A stretch of 34,703 nt of DNA from Psychrobacter sp. Pi2-52 (GCF_904846705.1 NZ_CAJHBS010000028.1:1-34703); one strand, 5' to 3'; counted from the stretch's first letter, positions 26,585 through 34,703 are shown. The notes: generated from the sequence alone by a model not told the origin. A program made the numbers and translations.

Positions 26585-26675
26585 AAAAAGTTCCTTAAAA
26601 TTAAAAATATGTTAAATCACGATACTAAAGACATAGATTGAGAGAAGTGGTTTGAGCTGCTAAAGCAGACTCAAT

Positions 26676-27629
26676 CTATTGACAGGCTATCTTTTTATCT
26701 GATTTATTGATGCATATTTGTTTCTGATTGATGGTCGCAACTTGGGCTGTACCCTCATTAAAAATAAAATACGTGGCCCCCATAAAGTTAGAACTATATC
26801 GTTCGACATTACTATCAGAGTATTTAAAAGGAATCACAGTTTTATTTGCACCATTAATAAACCCCCATTTACCATCTTTTAATACCCCGGCGAGACCTTC
26901 ACTAAACGGACGTATTTCATCGTATACGAAAGGTACAGCGACTTTACCAGTTTTAGTAATATAGCCCCATTTCTTACCTTTTTTCATGCCAACTAAGCCT
27001 TGAGAAAAACCATAGACGCCGCCAAAATTACCATTTATACCGTCATACTGAGGCCTAATAACTTCCTTACCACTTTTATCAATAAAGCCCCATTTATAAG
27101 ATTTTGACATTACTGGAGCCATACCTTCACTAAATGACTCTATAGAAGGATATTTATTCGTGAAGGGCATGACAATTTTGTTTGATGTATCGATAAGACC
27201 CAGTTTGCCGTTTTTAGAGACTAATATATGACCGTCAGATACGGGTTCAGACCATGACTCATCGTATTTATCATTAGGGTCTCGCATAGTATCGTAGATG
27301 GTTGGTACCACAAGCTTACCTCGGGTATTCATATAGCCGACTTTGTTATTTTTCATTACTGCAAAGACGCCATTGCTGATACCGTAGTAGTCTACATCGT
27401 CATAGCCTTTTGAGCTTACTAGCGCTCTGCCTTGCTCATCTAATAAGGTTCTAACACTATAATCAGAGTTGTACCCGACAAAGTATTTGCTATCTGCAGT
27501 ACAAGCAATTTCAGCATAATTTGTCTTAGGCGGCTTACAGTTATCTACGTAGGCCTGAGCGGGAAGAATACATGTAGCAAAGGTTAGTAGGGCGACTAGG
27601 GGTAGCAAACGGGTAGGGGGTAAAGTCAT
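26676..27629 (-). CDS. Secreted WG-repeat protein
   Basis: About 317-residue protein with a Sec signal peptide ending LPAQA before YVDN. At least five WG-type repeats follow, each with a KxGxxxxxGKxVxPxxYD pattern, such as KWGFIDKSGKEVIRPQYD and KWGYITKTGKVAVPFVYD. WG repeats build beta-propeller- or solenoid-like folds and are often exported; no enzyme activity is implied. The ATG at 27638 is flush against GAGGA; the ATG at 27629 is 9 nt away and gives a good signal peptide, so it is preferred. It is paralogous to the 27846 lipoprotein in repeat architecture. Confidence 0.85.
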   Translation of the reverse strand: MTLPPTRLLPLVALLTFATCILPAQAYVDNCKPPKTNYAEIACTADSKYFVGYNSDYSVRTLLDEQGRALVSSKGYDDVDYYGISNGVFAVMKNNKVGYMNTRGKLVVPTIYDTMRDPNDKYDESWSEPVSDGHILVSKNGKLGLIDTSNKIVMPFTNKYPSIESFSEGMAPVMSKSYKWGFIDKSGKEVIRPQYDGINGNFGGVYGFSQGLVGMKKGKKWGYITKTGKVAVPFVYDEIRPFSEGLAGVLKDGKWGFINGANKTVIPFKYSDSNVERYSSNFMGATYFIFNEGTAQVATINQKQICINKSDKKIACQ

Positions 27630-27807
27630 GAGTTGCATTCCTCGTAATTAAAGTTTCTGTTGGTCTCGATTTGTATTTGAAATTATATCGACTAATTTGG
27701 CGTCTAAATATCGATCCGACGAACGGTAGTTTCTAATAAAACCTTAGCAAATAAGGGTTTAAATCAGAAAAGGTTTAGATGGCTATTCCTATTGGATGAG
27801 AACAGAG

Positions 27808-27837
27808 CTCTAAACCACTAAATACTTTAGAGTTTTT
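27808..27837 (+). terminator. Terminator-like hairpin, plus-strand orientation
   Basis: CTCTAAA (27808-27814) and TTTAGAG (27826-27832) form a 7-bp stem with an 11-nt loop, followed by five T residues on the plus strand. It lies between two minus-strand WG genes, so it faces away from both. It may be chance or may stop antisense transcription. Confidence 0.4.
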
Positions 27838-27845
27838 CTTGTAGT

Positions 27846-28916
27846 CTAGTTATACATTGACTCTAGTACATCTAAGGTGCTCGCATAGTCTTTACGTTTC
27901 AGCTCTTTGCCATTCTTATCAATAGTAATAGCCGTTACTTGTCCATTTTCGCCCTCTTGATAAACATCTATAGTGCCATTCTCAAAGTAGCCACCGATGA
28001 CATCGGGAGAATCCCCACCTGGATCAACAAAGACGCCATCATATTTAGGTTCAATGATGACTTTGCCTAAGGTATCAACAAATCCCCACTTGGCGTTTTC
28101 GTAGTCGCCTTTAGCAACAGCAGCTCGTCCTTCAGCGAAATGCATTGTTTGATCCCAGATTGGAGCAATGACTTCTTTACCTTTTACATTAATGAAGCCT
28201 TGCTTATCTGAATTCATTGGACTGAAGGATGCTAGGTCCTCTTTAAAATCACCAAGGTGGCTGTATTTAAACTCAAGTACCGCTTTACCAGAACGATCAA
28301 TCGCACCATATTTGTAGTCTTTGGATACTGTGGCAATGCCATTAATAAAGTCACTAGCGCTGTCAAAATCAAAGGGAATTACAGTTTTGCCTTCTTTGTC
28401 CATATATCCCCATTGGTCTTTATTTAAAATAGCGACCAAGCCTTCGCTAAAGTTTCTAGCATCTAACATCCACCCATAATCTGCTTCAATATTCACTGGA
28501 ATCACAAGCTCACCTGAGCTATTACTGTATCCAAGGTAATAGCCTCCGTCAGAGTCAGACTTTAGATTCTTTTTGAGTAGATAGGCCATGCCCTCATGGA
28601 ACGTACCGCAGAAATCATATTCTGCTTTTACAACGATTTTACCTTCGCTGTTTTTGAACCCGCATTGTTCTGAGTACTCACCATTGGGGACTACGTATTG
28701 AACCAGTTTAGAAACAGAATCTGTGGTTGATGTCTCTTCCGTTCCTGGTGCTACTTCTATATTTGGCTCTATATTTGACGCAGCTTCTACTTTGGTTGAT
28801 TTGATACTGATATCGTCGTTAACATTTCTAGTACTTGGAACAGACTCGCTTTTACTACAACCAAAAAATAAGAGACTTGTTATAACTGTTAAGGCAATCG
28901 CCTTTTTTCGTAACAT
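27846..28916 (-). CDS. WG-repeat lipoprotein
   Basis: 356-residue predicted lipoprotein with lipobox LFFGC (Cys20) and a Ser/Thr/Glu-rich linker (about 21-70). Six WG-type repeats follow, for example QCGFKNSEGKIVV, QWGYMDKEGKTVIPF, KQGFINVKGKEVIAP and KWGFVDTLGKVIIEP. It shares architecture with the adjacent 26676 protein but is lipid-anchored where that one is soluble. AAGGA lies 8 nt before the ATG. Function unknown; a structural or binding role at the envelope is inferred. Confidence 0.87.
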   Translation of the reverse strand: MLRKKAIALTVITSLLFFGCSKSESVPSTRNVNDDISIKSTKVEAASNIEPNIEVAPGTEETSTTDSVSKLVQYVVPNGEYSEQCGFKNSEGKIVVKAEYDFCGTFHEGMAYLLKKNLKSDSDGGYYLGYSNSSGELVIPVNIEADYGWMLDARNFSEGLVAILNKDQWGYMDKEGKTVIPFDFDSASDFINGIATVSKDYKYGAIDRSGKAVLEFKYSHLGDFKEDLASFSPMNSDKQGFINVKGKEVIAPIWDQTMHFAEGRAAVAKGDYENAKWGFVDTLGKVIIEPKYDGVFVDPGGDSPDVIGGYFENGTIDVYQEGENGQVTAITIDKNGKELKRKDYASTLDVLESMYN

Positions 28917-29057
28917 CCTAGTGGTCCTTTTTACTTTCTAATATTGTTGATTCAAAATACAGTAATGATGTAGGAATATATATTTTAATAAACAAATTTT
29001 TAATGAAGATACGTCAGAAATTAGAATTACTTGTTGTATGTTTTAATGAGTACTGGC

Positions 29058-29708
29058 CTAAAGTTCACAGTTTAGACTTCTTTCTTTAGCGTTATAGGTA
29101 GCGCCACTATTGTACATACCTCCCATACCTTCGACTTTGCGAGTTTTAAAGTTTGAGACAACTGCGGTAACGTTCGCAGATTGAGTAAAGACTAATTTCG
29201 CATGAGCGCCTTCAGTTTCCTCACGGTAGCCAATCTCTATAGCTTTTAAGGGTTGTTTTCTATAATAGGCATTCTTCAATGGCAGTGAGAAAGTTACATA
29301 GGACCCATCTGTACTTTTTACAACATTTTGAATCTGATCACGATATTCTGGTGACCATTGAGAATAAGGCTTGGCACGTGAATTATCCATGTCAATAACA
29401 GTATCTTTAAAAGCATAATAACGATCTGAAATTTTGTCATATGGTGCGACACTACCTTGACAAGCATCTTCCATCCAACCCATCAAAAAAACCATATCTG
29501 TCGGAGGAATTGAAGCAGCATTCTGATTTTGAGACTTCACTGAAGTAGGTGTAGTTATACTGGTGTTAATATCTTTAACTATGGTAGAGATACCTTGACC
29601 AACAGATGTACTAAAATCCTTTGTTAATGTGCTTACTTCAGCACAGCCTGATAAATTTGCTACAGCTACTAAGCTGACACTCAAAAGAAAAGATTTATTC
29701 TGATACAT
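29058..29708 (-). CDS. Lipoprotein with 'MEDAC' block, copy 2
   Basis: 216-residue predicted lipoprotein with lipobox LSGC (Cys22), paralogous to the 25048 protein. Shared blocks, in order, are DMVFLMGWMEDACQG, SQWSPEYRDQI, YRKQPL, a YREETEG/YRRESHG region, QSANVTAV with NFKTRK, and a C-terminal GATY followed by Cys. The two conserved Cys residues could form a disulfide. The two copies are separated by the WG genes and another lipoprotein. It is the first gene of the minus-strand envelope run and has a weak ribosome site. Confidence 0.82.
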   Translation of the reverse strand: MYQNKSFLLSVSLVAVANLSGCAEVSTLTKDFSTSVGQGISTIVKDINTSITTPTSVKSQNQNAASIPPTDMVFLMGWMEDACQGSVAPYDKISDRYYAFKDTVIDMDNSRAKPYSQWSPEYRDQIQNVVKSTDGSYVTFSLPLKNAYYRKQPLKAIEIGYREETEGAHAKLVFTQSANVTAVVSNFKTRKVEGMGGMYNSGATYNAKERSLNCEL

Positions 29709-29895
29709 AACATATGTCCGATAAAATAAAAGAGTTACATATTAGCAATAATTTATTTTATTTTATATACAAACATTAGTTCAATATAAAAATGAAGTTC
29801 ATTTGAACGAAAACCTCAGTAAATGTAACCTAGAAAATTATTTTATAGGTAGTCAGATATACTAGCCTCTATGACAAACATATAGGCTTACCATC
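29709..29895. promoter_or_regulatory. Divergent promoter region
   Basis: 187 bp between the minus-strand envelope run and the plus-strand PP2C operon. It holds a short perfect palindrome ATGAAGTTCAT and a TATACT (29858-29863) that could be a -10 for the PP2C gene. A lone AGTTCAATATAA (29778-29789) resembles the terminus of element A. No convincing -35 was found. Confidence 0.45.
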
Positions 29896-30759
29896 ATGAC
29901 TGCTCCTGCTCCTCTTGACCATTGTCCTTTAAAAGAAACTCCTTCTATTGCACAGACCTGTGCAATTACCTTTCTAGGAAATGCCAGTAATAACCTGCAG
30001 CAAGACGCTTTTTTCTTTTTAGATAATTGGTATCAAGAAGATCTAGGTGTGATGGCAGTGACACCAGTTGCATTACCATTTTGTCTAGCAGTGTCTGATG
30101 GCGTGGCAAGCTCTAATCACTCGCAGCACTGTTCAAAAGCGGTGGTAAAAGCAATCAGGCGGTTGTGGGTTAATCAGAAGAGTATTACTTCAGAAGATAT
30201 TTATCAGCTGATTAATCAAACTAAGCATTCATCTAAGCGTCATGGTGCGGCGGCAACCCTCGCAATGGTGGTTGGAGAGTTAAATAGTGATGGAACAATA
30301 AAGGCAACGATAACGCATATAGGTGATAGCCGTGTGTACTGGCTGCCTAAAGGGACGTCACAATGGCAGTGTCTGACTCGAGATCATAATCTATTGAATG
30401 AGCTCATTGACCAGAAAGCGCAAGAGCAAGGTCGCCAAGTGGAGTTTTCTGACTATAACCGAGAAGGAATGGCGGGGAGTCTATATAGTATTACTGAATG
30501 CTTTGCATTAACGGCTGATGACAGTTATCTAAGCAGTGAATCACCAAAAGACAGCTCTTGCAAGATTGATATTAATAGTGGCGACTGTCTCTTGGTTTGT
30601 ACGGATGGTATTCATGACTTGGTGCCGAGCCAGGAATGGGCACTTGTCAATGCTGAAACCGATTTACAAGCTTGGCTAATCAATCTTAAGAATCAAGTTT
30701 ATGACTCCGATGGCAATGCTTATGACAATGGCACTGCAATTTTGGTTCGTTTTGATTGA
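29896..30759 (+). CDS. PP2C-family serine/threonine phosphatase
   Basis: 287-residue PPM/PP2C phosphatase that removes phosphate from Ser/Thr using two metal ions. The metal-ligand aspartates are all present: Asp37 (NLQQDAFFF), Asp68 (LAVSDGVASS), Asp237 (LLVCTDGIHDL) and Asp277 (YDNGTAILV). GDSRVYWL (143-150) and GAAATLAM also fit the family, so it should be active. There is no membrane segment. A partner kinase is not encoded in the window. It is 54 bp upstream of the WYL gene on the same strand and is probably co-transcribed. The ribosome site is weak (AGG about 8 nt upstream). Confidence 0.92.
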   Translation: MTAPAPLDHCPLKETPSIAQTCAITFLGNASNNLQQDAFFFLDNWYQEDLGVMAVTPVALPFCLAVSDGVASSNHSQHCSKAVVKAIRRLWVNQKSITSEDIYQLINQTKHSSKRHGAAATLAMVVGELNSDGTIKATITHIGDSRVYWLPKGTSQWQCLTRDHNLLNELIDQKAQEQGRQVEFSDYNREGMAGSLYSITECFALTADDSYLSSESPKDSSCKIDINSGDCLLVCTDGIHDLVPSQEWALVNAETDLQAWLINLKNQVYDSDGNAYDNGTAILVRFD

Positions 30760-30813
30760 GCCTGTATTTTAATAATAAATTGATTACTTCATCAGTCCAA
30801 TAGAGAAGCTACT

Positions 30814-31905
30814 ATGCCTGCACATCCTATCGCCAGCTATACAAAGTCAACACGTCTGTTTGCTTTATATCAAAGCCTTCCTCGTAGTGCAGCGGATGCT
30901 GTGTCACTGACGGAGTTGATGAACACCTATGGTAATAACCCTGATAATCATACAAATGAGCGCAAAAACTTAGAGAACGATCTGATTGGCTTAAACCAAG
31001 TCTTTAACGATATTTTCTATAGTGACGCATTAATTCGGGTGCCAGCATGGGGCAAGAATATCAGTGGCAAGACGGCACGGTTTTATATTGAACCCGGCTT
31101 TAGCATCGATGTTATTAACGAGCAAACCGTATTCTTTTGGGAAATGCTAGATAAATATACTGCAAACTACTTACCAGTATCTTTTAAACAAGCAATCACA
31201 GACAAGCTCAATCAATTACGTCGACAAGATAAAGAGAGTTTTCATCAAAGTCGGCTAGGACAATGGCAAGATCATCTCATTACACTGCTCAGTATCGTTC
31301 AAGCGCCAAAGCTTGATAGTGAGGTGATTGGAAGTATTCATCAGGCTCTACTACAGAATCGTCAATTACGAATACGCTATCAAAATAAATGGGACGAAAA
31401 ACCAGTTCAAAGAGTGATGTATCCTAAAGGACTGATCTTTATTGACAATATGATCTATCTCACAGGTTTTAATTCTGCTGATGATCATATCGATGATGAT
31501 GTGTTACTAAAGGAGCATCGTAATTTTGCAGTCAATCGTATTACCGAGGCAATAGTCATAGATAAGCCAATACCTGACTGGGTAGGGCGTGACGTTTTTA
31601 CATTAAATAGCTTACAGAAGCTAGGCAAGCTAGAGTTTGGTAAAAATGTCGAAATCAACTTGGTTTTAAAAGTACAGAAATACGCCTGTCAGCATCTATA
31701 TGAGCGTCCATTATCGACAGATCAGCAAATTACTATTATCGATGATACTTGGAATCAGGTCAGCGCTACGGTTGCTAACACTACTCGTCTGCAAGATTGG
31801 CTGGTAAGTATGTCGCAATTGTCCGTCGTCATTGAACCATTAGAGCTAAAGATAGTTATTCTTGAGCGCCTAGAAAGTGGGATGCAGCTTTATAACCGTA
31901 ATTAA
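30814..31905 (+). CDS. WYL-domain regulator
   Basis: 363-residue protein with an N-terminal part that resembles a small helix-turn-helix region (about 10-75). A WYL domain follows (about 170-260: LRIRYQNKWDEKP, then YPKGLIFIDNMIYLTGF, then FAVNRI). The W of the WYL triplet is Ile here; Tyr and Leu are kept. The C-terminal section (about 275-360) fits a WCX extension. WYL proteins sense nucleotides or nucleic acids and often regulate stress and phage-defence operons. No operator was identified. It is 27 bp from the following FtsZ-like gene. Confidence 0.87.
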   Translation: MPAHPIASYTKSTRLFALYQSLPRSAADAVSLTELMNTYGNNPDNHTNERKNLENDLIGLNQVFNDIFYSDALIRVPAWGKNISGKTARFYIEPGFSIDVINEQTVFFWEMLDKYTANYLPVSFKQAITDKLNQLRRQDKESFHQSRLGQWQDHLITLLSIVQAPKLDSEVIGSIHQALLQNRQLRIRYQNKWDEKPVQRVMYPKGLIFIDNMIYLTGFNSADDHIDDDVLLKEHRNFAVNRITEAIVIDKPIPDWVGRDVFTLNSLQKLGKLEFGKNVEINLVLKVQKYACQHLYERPLSTDQQITIIDDTWNQVSATVANTTRLQDWLVSMSQLSVVIEPLELKIVILERLESGMQLYNRN

Positions 31906-31932
31906 TGATTTCACTTTAAAGAGGGGCCGAGT

Positions 31933-32607
31933 ATGACAGTAGATAGTATTTTTACAGATAAACAGACTATAAAAAACGATATCAACGAAGAAGATAATGA
32001 TGAGCTTCAGATAGAGCCCATACCTTTAGCTACTTTATATACGCCACAATCAGATAGCTACCTCTTGTCTGAGGTTGGGTTTATTGTTATCGAAGATGGT
32101 TGGGATGAACAGTCATTGCTAAATCTACAACAACAAGTCGGCTGCACATTGTTTGCACTACAAACCACAGATAAGCATATTGATAGATTCGAAGTAATAG
32201 ACGGGATCATTATTTGCAAAGCGGATGAAGTCGAGCAGGTGATAAGCGTATTTGAATCGGTACTATCTGATCGGGATAAGGTTGGTATAGATGTTAATGA
32301 TATCAAAAGATCCTGCGGGGCTGAAAAGACTGCTAAATTTATACAGAATACTGTAACCGGTAAGCCAGACTCAGAACAAGTAAAAAGTACCGTTAATCAT
32401 CTGCTCAATCAAATTCCTGAAGGTCTTAGTATCGATTATATGATGCTTGATATTGAAAGCGATCATAAGCTATCTCTTGATGAGTTTTTTAGCATCACAA
32501 CTGCTGTTGAAAGTCGGATTTCTGATGATTCAGAAGTGTTTTACGGCAATAGGGTGATTGATAAAGCCGACCATTGCTGGATGGGCGCGATATATGTGGC
32601 AGGTTAG
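31933..32607 (+). CDS. Protein with FtsZ C-terminal-like domain, no GTPase half
   Basis: 224-residue protein. Residues 118-224 align by eye with the FtsZ C-terminal domain: GIDVNDIKR at the INVDFADV position, DIESDHKLSLDEFF at NITAGFDLRLDEFE, SDDSEVFYG at SDNATVVIG, and AIYVAG at the end. FtsZ's GTP-binding GGGTGTG loop and T7-type motifs are missing. The first 45 residues are acidic and probably disordered. Residues 46-115 could be a shrunken Rossmann-like remnant. The DxExDxxLxxxE stretch at 173-184 also resembles an EF-hand loop. AGAGGGG precedes the ATG. It would be unable to hydrolyse GTP by itself; its role is unknown. Confidence 0.72.
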   Translation: MTVDSIFTDKQTIKNDINEEDNDELQIEPIPLATLYTPQSDSYLLSEVGFIVIEDGWDEQSLLNLQQQVGCTLFALQTTDKHIDRFEVIDGIIICKADEVEQVISVFESVLSDRDKVGIDVNDIKRSCGAEKTAKFIQNTVTGKPDSEQVKSTVNHLLNQIPEGLSIDYMMLDIESDHKLSLDEFFSITTAVESRISDDSEVFYGNRVIDKADHCWMGAIYVAG

Positions 32608-32698
32608 CCTAGCATTAAATACAAATATAGTTTGAGCTACGTTGTGAGTGTGGTAGGTCGGCAAACGCTCATTATTTAAATCGCAAGGAATGCAGAAG

Positions 32699-33136
32699 AT
32701 GACAAAGACAGATAAAGATTTATTTGATGATTTTATTCAAGCTCAAGATGCTATCTATTCACAAGTGATTGAAGAGCTGACCAAAGGTCGTAAGCGCACG
32801 CATTGGATGTGGTTTATCTTTCCACAGGTGAAAGGGTTAGGGCACAGTAAAATGTCTCGACGCTTTGCAATAGGGAGTCTGGAGCAAGCGAAAGCGTATT
32901 TACAGCATGAGGTCCTTGGAGCACGGTTAATAGAGTGTGCTGAATTATTGCTACTGCATCCTGATAAGAGCGCTTTAGATATTTTTGGTTCACCGGACAA
33001 CTTGAAGCTGCAATCTTCGCTAACGTTATTCGCTTTTGCCGCTGGTAATAAGTGTGTATTTGAGCAACTCTTATATCAGTTCTACGCTGGCAGTTACGAT
33101 ATAAACACTATCAATATGTTAAAGCAAATCAATTAA
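32699..33136 (+). CDS. DUF1810-family protein
   Basis: About 145-residue protein with family landmarks FIQAQDAIYSQVIEELTKGRKRTHWMWFIFPQ-type sequence (here in pieces: FIQAQD, ELTKGRKRTHWMWFIFPQ), GLGHSKMSRRFAI, AKAYLQHEVLGARL and DIFGSPDNLKLQSSLTLFA. The function is not established to my knowledge. The frame opens at an ATG flush against AAGGA; the ATG at 32699 is 9 nt away and is preferred. It is 91 bp after the FtsZ-like gene and 51 bp before the nuclease-like gene, all on one strand, so a shared transcript is possible but not shown. Confidence 0.88.
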   Translation: MTKTDKDLFDDFIQAQDAIYSQVIEELTKGRKRTHWMWFIFPQVKGLGHSKMSRRFAIGSLEQAKAYLQHEVLGARLIECAELLLLHPDKSALDIFGSPDNLKLQSSLTLFAFAAGNKCVFEQLLYQFYAGSYDINTINMLKQIN

Positions 33137-33187
33137 CAGAAATACAAGTGAATAAAATCGAGTGAGATTTTAAGAGGATAGATGAGT

Positions 33188-34438
33188 ATGAGTATCGTGC
33201 AAAGTTTGATAAATGATGTGAGCCAAAAGATTAACGCATTAGAGACAGCGCAAGCACTTTATAGCCGTCAATTGTCTCCAGACTTCAGTACTTTTGATTA
33301 TATTAGTACCGATGAGTTAGGACTTAGTCGTATTTTGGCAGCTCTACTTGATCCTAAAGGGAGTCATGCTCAACAGGAAAGCTTTTTAAAGTTATTTGTT
33401 GAGCATTGTTTACCTGTTATATATAAAAATGATAACTGGCAGATTTTTCTTAACAATCTTGAGAAAACAGACGTTTTTCTTGAAGAAATAACGGGGAAAA
33501 GTAATACCCAACGCCGTATGGATATTTACTTAAGATGTCAGGTGGGTGATGAAAGCTACGGTATTTGTATCGAAAATAAACCTTATGCAGCAGATCAGCT
33601 GGACCAAATGAAAGATTATGCTATTGAACTTAAAAATAGAAAACATAAGCTTTGGCATCTTGTTTATCTAAACGAAGATAATGACGTACCAAGTGAGTAT
33701 AGCGTTGATACTAAAACTTTAGAAGGTTGGATAACCAGCAATCAATATAGTCATCTTAGATTTAGCGGTCTGATTAGTTGGCTCAAAGCGTGTCAAGTAG
33801 AATGCCAAAATCATAGTGTCAGTGAATTTATTGCACAGCTAACTAAGTTTGTTCAGAAACAGTTTATGGGGATAGAAGATATGAACGAAGATAATGCAGT
33901 TTTAGAGATCATGAAGAAAAGTGTAGAGAATATAGAAGCTAGCATTCAGATATCAAACAATGTAGACAAGATGAAAAAAGAGCTCATACAAAAGTTGATA
34001 CGAGATGTGAAAGCTAAATTTATAGAAAAATATAATAAAGGTTTATATCAATTAGATGTCAGCTATATCGGTACGGGTAAAAATTACGAACAGATTAACT
34101 TTATAATCCTTAATTATAATAAAGGGTATATTTCCTTTGAGTTTCAAGGAGCAAATTTTGATCGCCCATGCTTAGGCATCAAATTTAATCCTAGAAAAGA
34201 AGTCAAAAATTGTGTGGAATCTAGTAATATGAAATTTGTTTTGAATAGAGAGTTAACTAAAAATAATGTTGGTGCTGCACCACTTTGGCCTGCGTATTAC
34301 TATTTTGATCCGCAGGATTGGAAAGGTTCGAGTGAGGCATGGTTAATGATAAATGAAGGTACGATGGCAGATAAAATTTTGGAAGAAATGGATACAGTGT
34401 TTCAGGTTTTAAATGAAAAAGGTTTTTTTAGTGACTGA
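33188..34438 (+). CDS. PD-(D/E)XK nuclease-superfamily protein
   Basis: 416-residue protein with a PD-(D/E)XK nuclease core: LDPKGSHAQQ (about 54-63), the Asp in RRMDIYL (112), Glu129-Asn-Lys131 in ICIENKP, then QLDQMKDY. This resembles the PDDEXK-type family found in phage-defence and unclassified loci. The C-terminal half has a Lys/Glu helical segment (about 220-265) and an aromatic, beta-rich domain that is not recognised. AGAGGA lies 3 nt from the ATG at 33182 and 9 nt from that at 33188; I chose the latter. The gene looks AT-richer than the DUF1810 gene before it, suggestive of transfer, though not measured. Confidence 0.83.
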   Translation: MSIVQSLINDVSQKINALETAQALYSRQLSPDFSTFDYISTDELGLSRILAALLDPKGSHAQQESFLKLFVEHCLPVIYKNDNWQIFLNNLEKTDVFLEEITGKSNTQRRMDIYLRCQVGDESYGICIENKPYAADQLDQMKDYAIELKNRKHKLWHLVYLNEDNDVPSEYSVDTKTLEGWITSNQYSHLRFSGLISWLKACQVECQNHSVSEFIAQLTKFVQKQFMGIEDMNEDNAVLEIMKKSVENIEASIQISNNVDKMKKELIQKLIRDVKAKFIEKYNKGLYQLDVSYIGTGKNYEQINFIILNYNKGYISFEFQGANFDRPCLGIKFNPRKEVKNCVESSNMKFVLNRELTKNNVGAAPLWPAYYYFDPQDWKGSSEAWLMINEGTMADKILEEMDTVFQVLNEKGFFSD

Positions 34439-34634
34439 GTTAGGCTTTTGACCTCACACTAACAAAAAAACTATTTTTATGAGCCAAACTACAATGCTGG
34501 TTATAACTCTATGGAAATGTGGATAATATCATTATGAGAAGCAAGGTTCGCGAAAATCATCCAATTTTACTATGCCGCTACACTTATCAGGTGTCCTAGT
34601 TTAGTTGACCATTACAGTTCAGCCTAAATTTGTT

Positions 34635-34673
34635 AAACCGTCTTATCTCTAGGGGTAGGGCGGTTTATTTTTT
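34635..34673 (+). terminator. Rho-independent terminator
   Basis: AAACCGTC (34635-34642) pairs with GGCGGTTT (34659-34666) with one G-T wobble across a 16-nt loop. ATTTTTT follows. It lies about 200 bp after the nuclease-like gene and could end the plus-strand transcript. Confidence 0.82.
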
Positions 34674-34703
34674 GGTAGATTTCAATATTTTATAAATATT
34701 AAT

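Overview
The window looks like chromosome from a Psychrobacter-type gammaproteobacterium (Moraxellaceae). This is inferred from protein character (RluF, SotB, ArfB, an EstA-type autotransporter, fatty-acid oxidation genes), AT-leaning base composition and many short intergenic palindromes. No rRNA, tRNA, CRISPR array or complete insertion sequence was found. The rank of genus is an inference; no database search was possible.

Layout. 1-2003: a 14-bp tandem repeat, an SDR oxidoreductase and a CitE/HpcH-type CoA-ester lyase. 2004-2360: two nested MITE-like elements. 2361-8021: the ribosome-rescue hydrolase arfB, a GDSL autotransporter esterase and two MFS exporters (the second is sotB). 8766-10322: an unrecognised protein and a YqiA-like alpha/beta hydrolase. 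10384-12116: an acuR-acuI acrylate/acryloyl-CoA module with three matching palindromic operators. 12501-13148: an unrecognised protein with a GTG start. 13320-20133: a TetR repressor divergent from a four-gene acyl-CoA degradation operon (LCAD-type dehydrogenase, thiolase, FadB-type bifunctional enzyme, racemase-type CaiB/BaiF enzyme). A MITE lies between the probable operators and the first gene. 20410-23343: an acidic unknown protein, rluF, an SRPBCC protein and a DUF1244 protein.

23744-29708 is a minus-strand run of six exported proteins: a frameshifted CAP-domain lipoprotein, two paralogous lipoproteins sharing a 'MEDAC' block, a third lipoprotein and two WG-repeat proteins. 29896-34438 runs the other way and is the most unusual part. 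It has an intact PP2C phosphatase, a WYL-domain regulator and a protein whose C-terminal half reads as an FtsZ C-terminal domain without the GTP-binding half. These are followed by a DUF1810 protein and a PD-(D/E)XK nuclease-like protein.

How genes work together. The AcuR/AcuI pair should be a self-contained reactive-acyl detoxification switch. The 13.3-20.1 kb cluster looks like a beta-oxidation operon for (probably methyl-branched) acyl-CoAs under its own TetR repressor. The PP2C/WYL/FtsZ-like trio is the best candidate for an undescribed system. Its function is unknown, and that claim rests on motif reading by eye.
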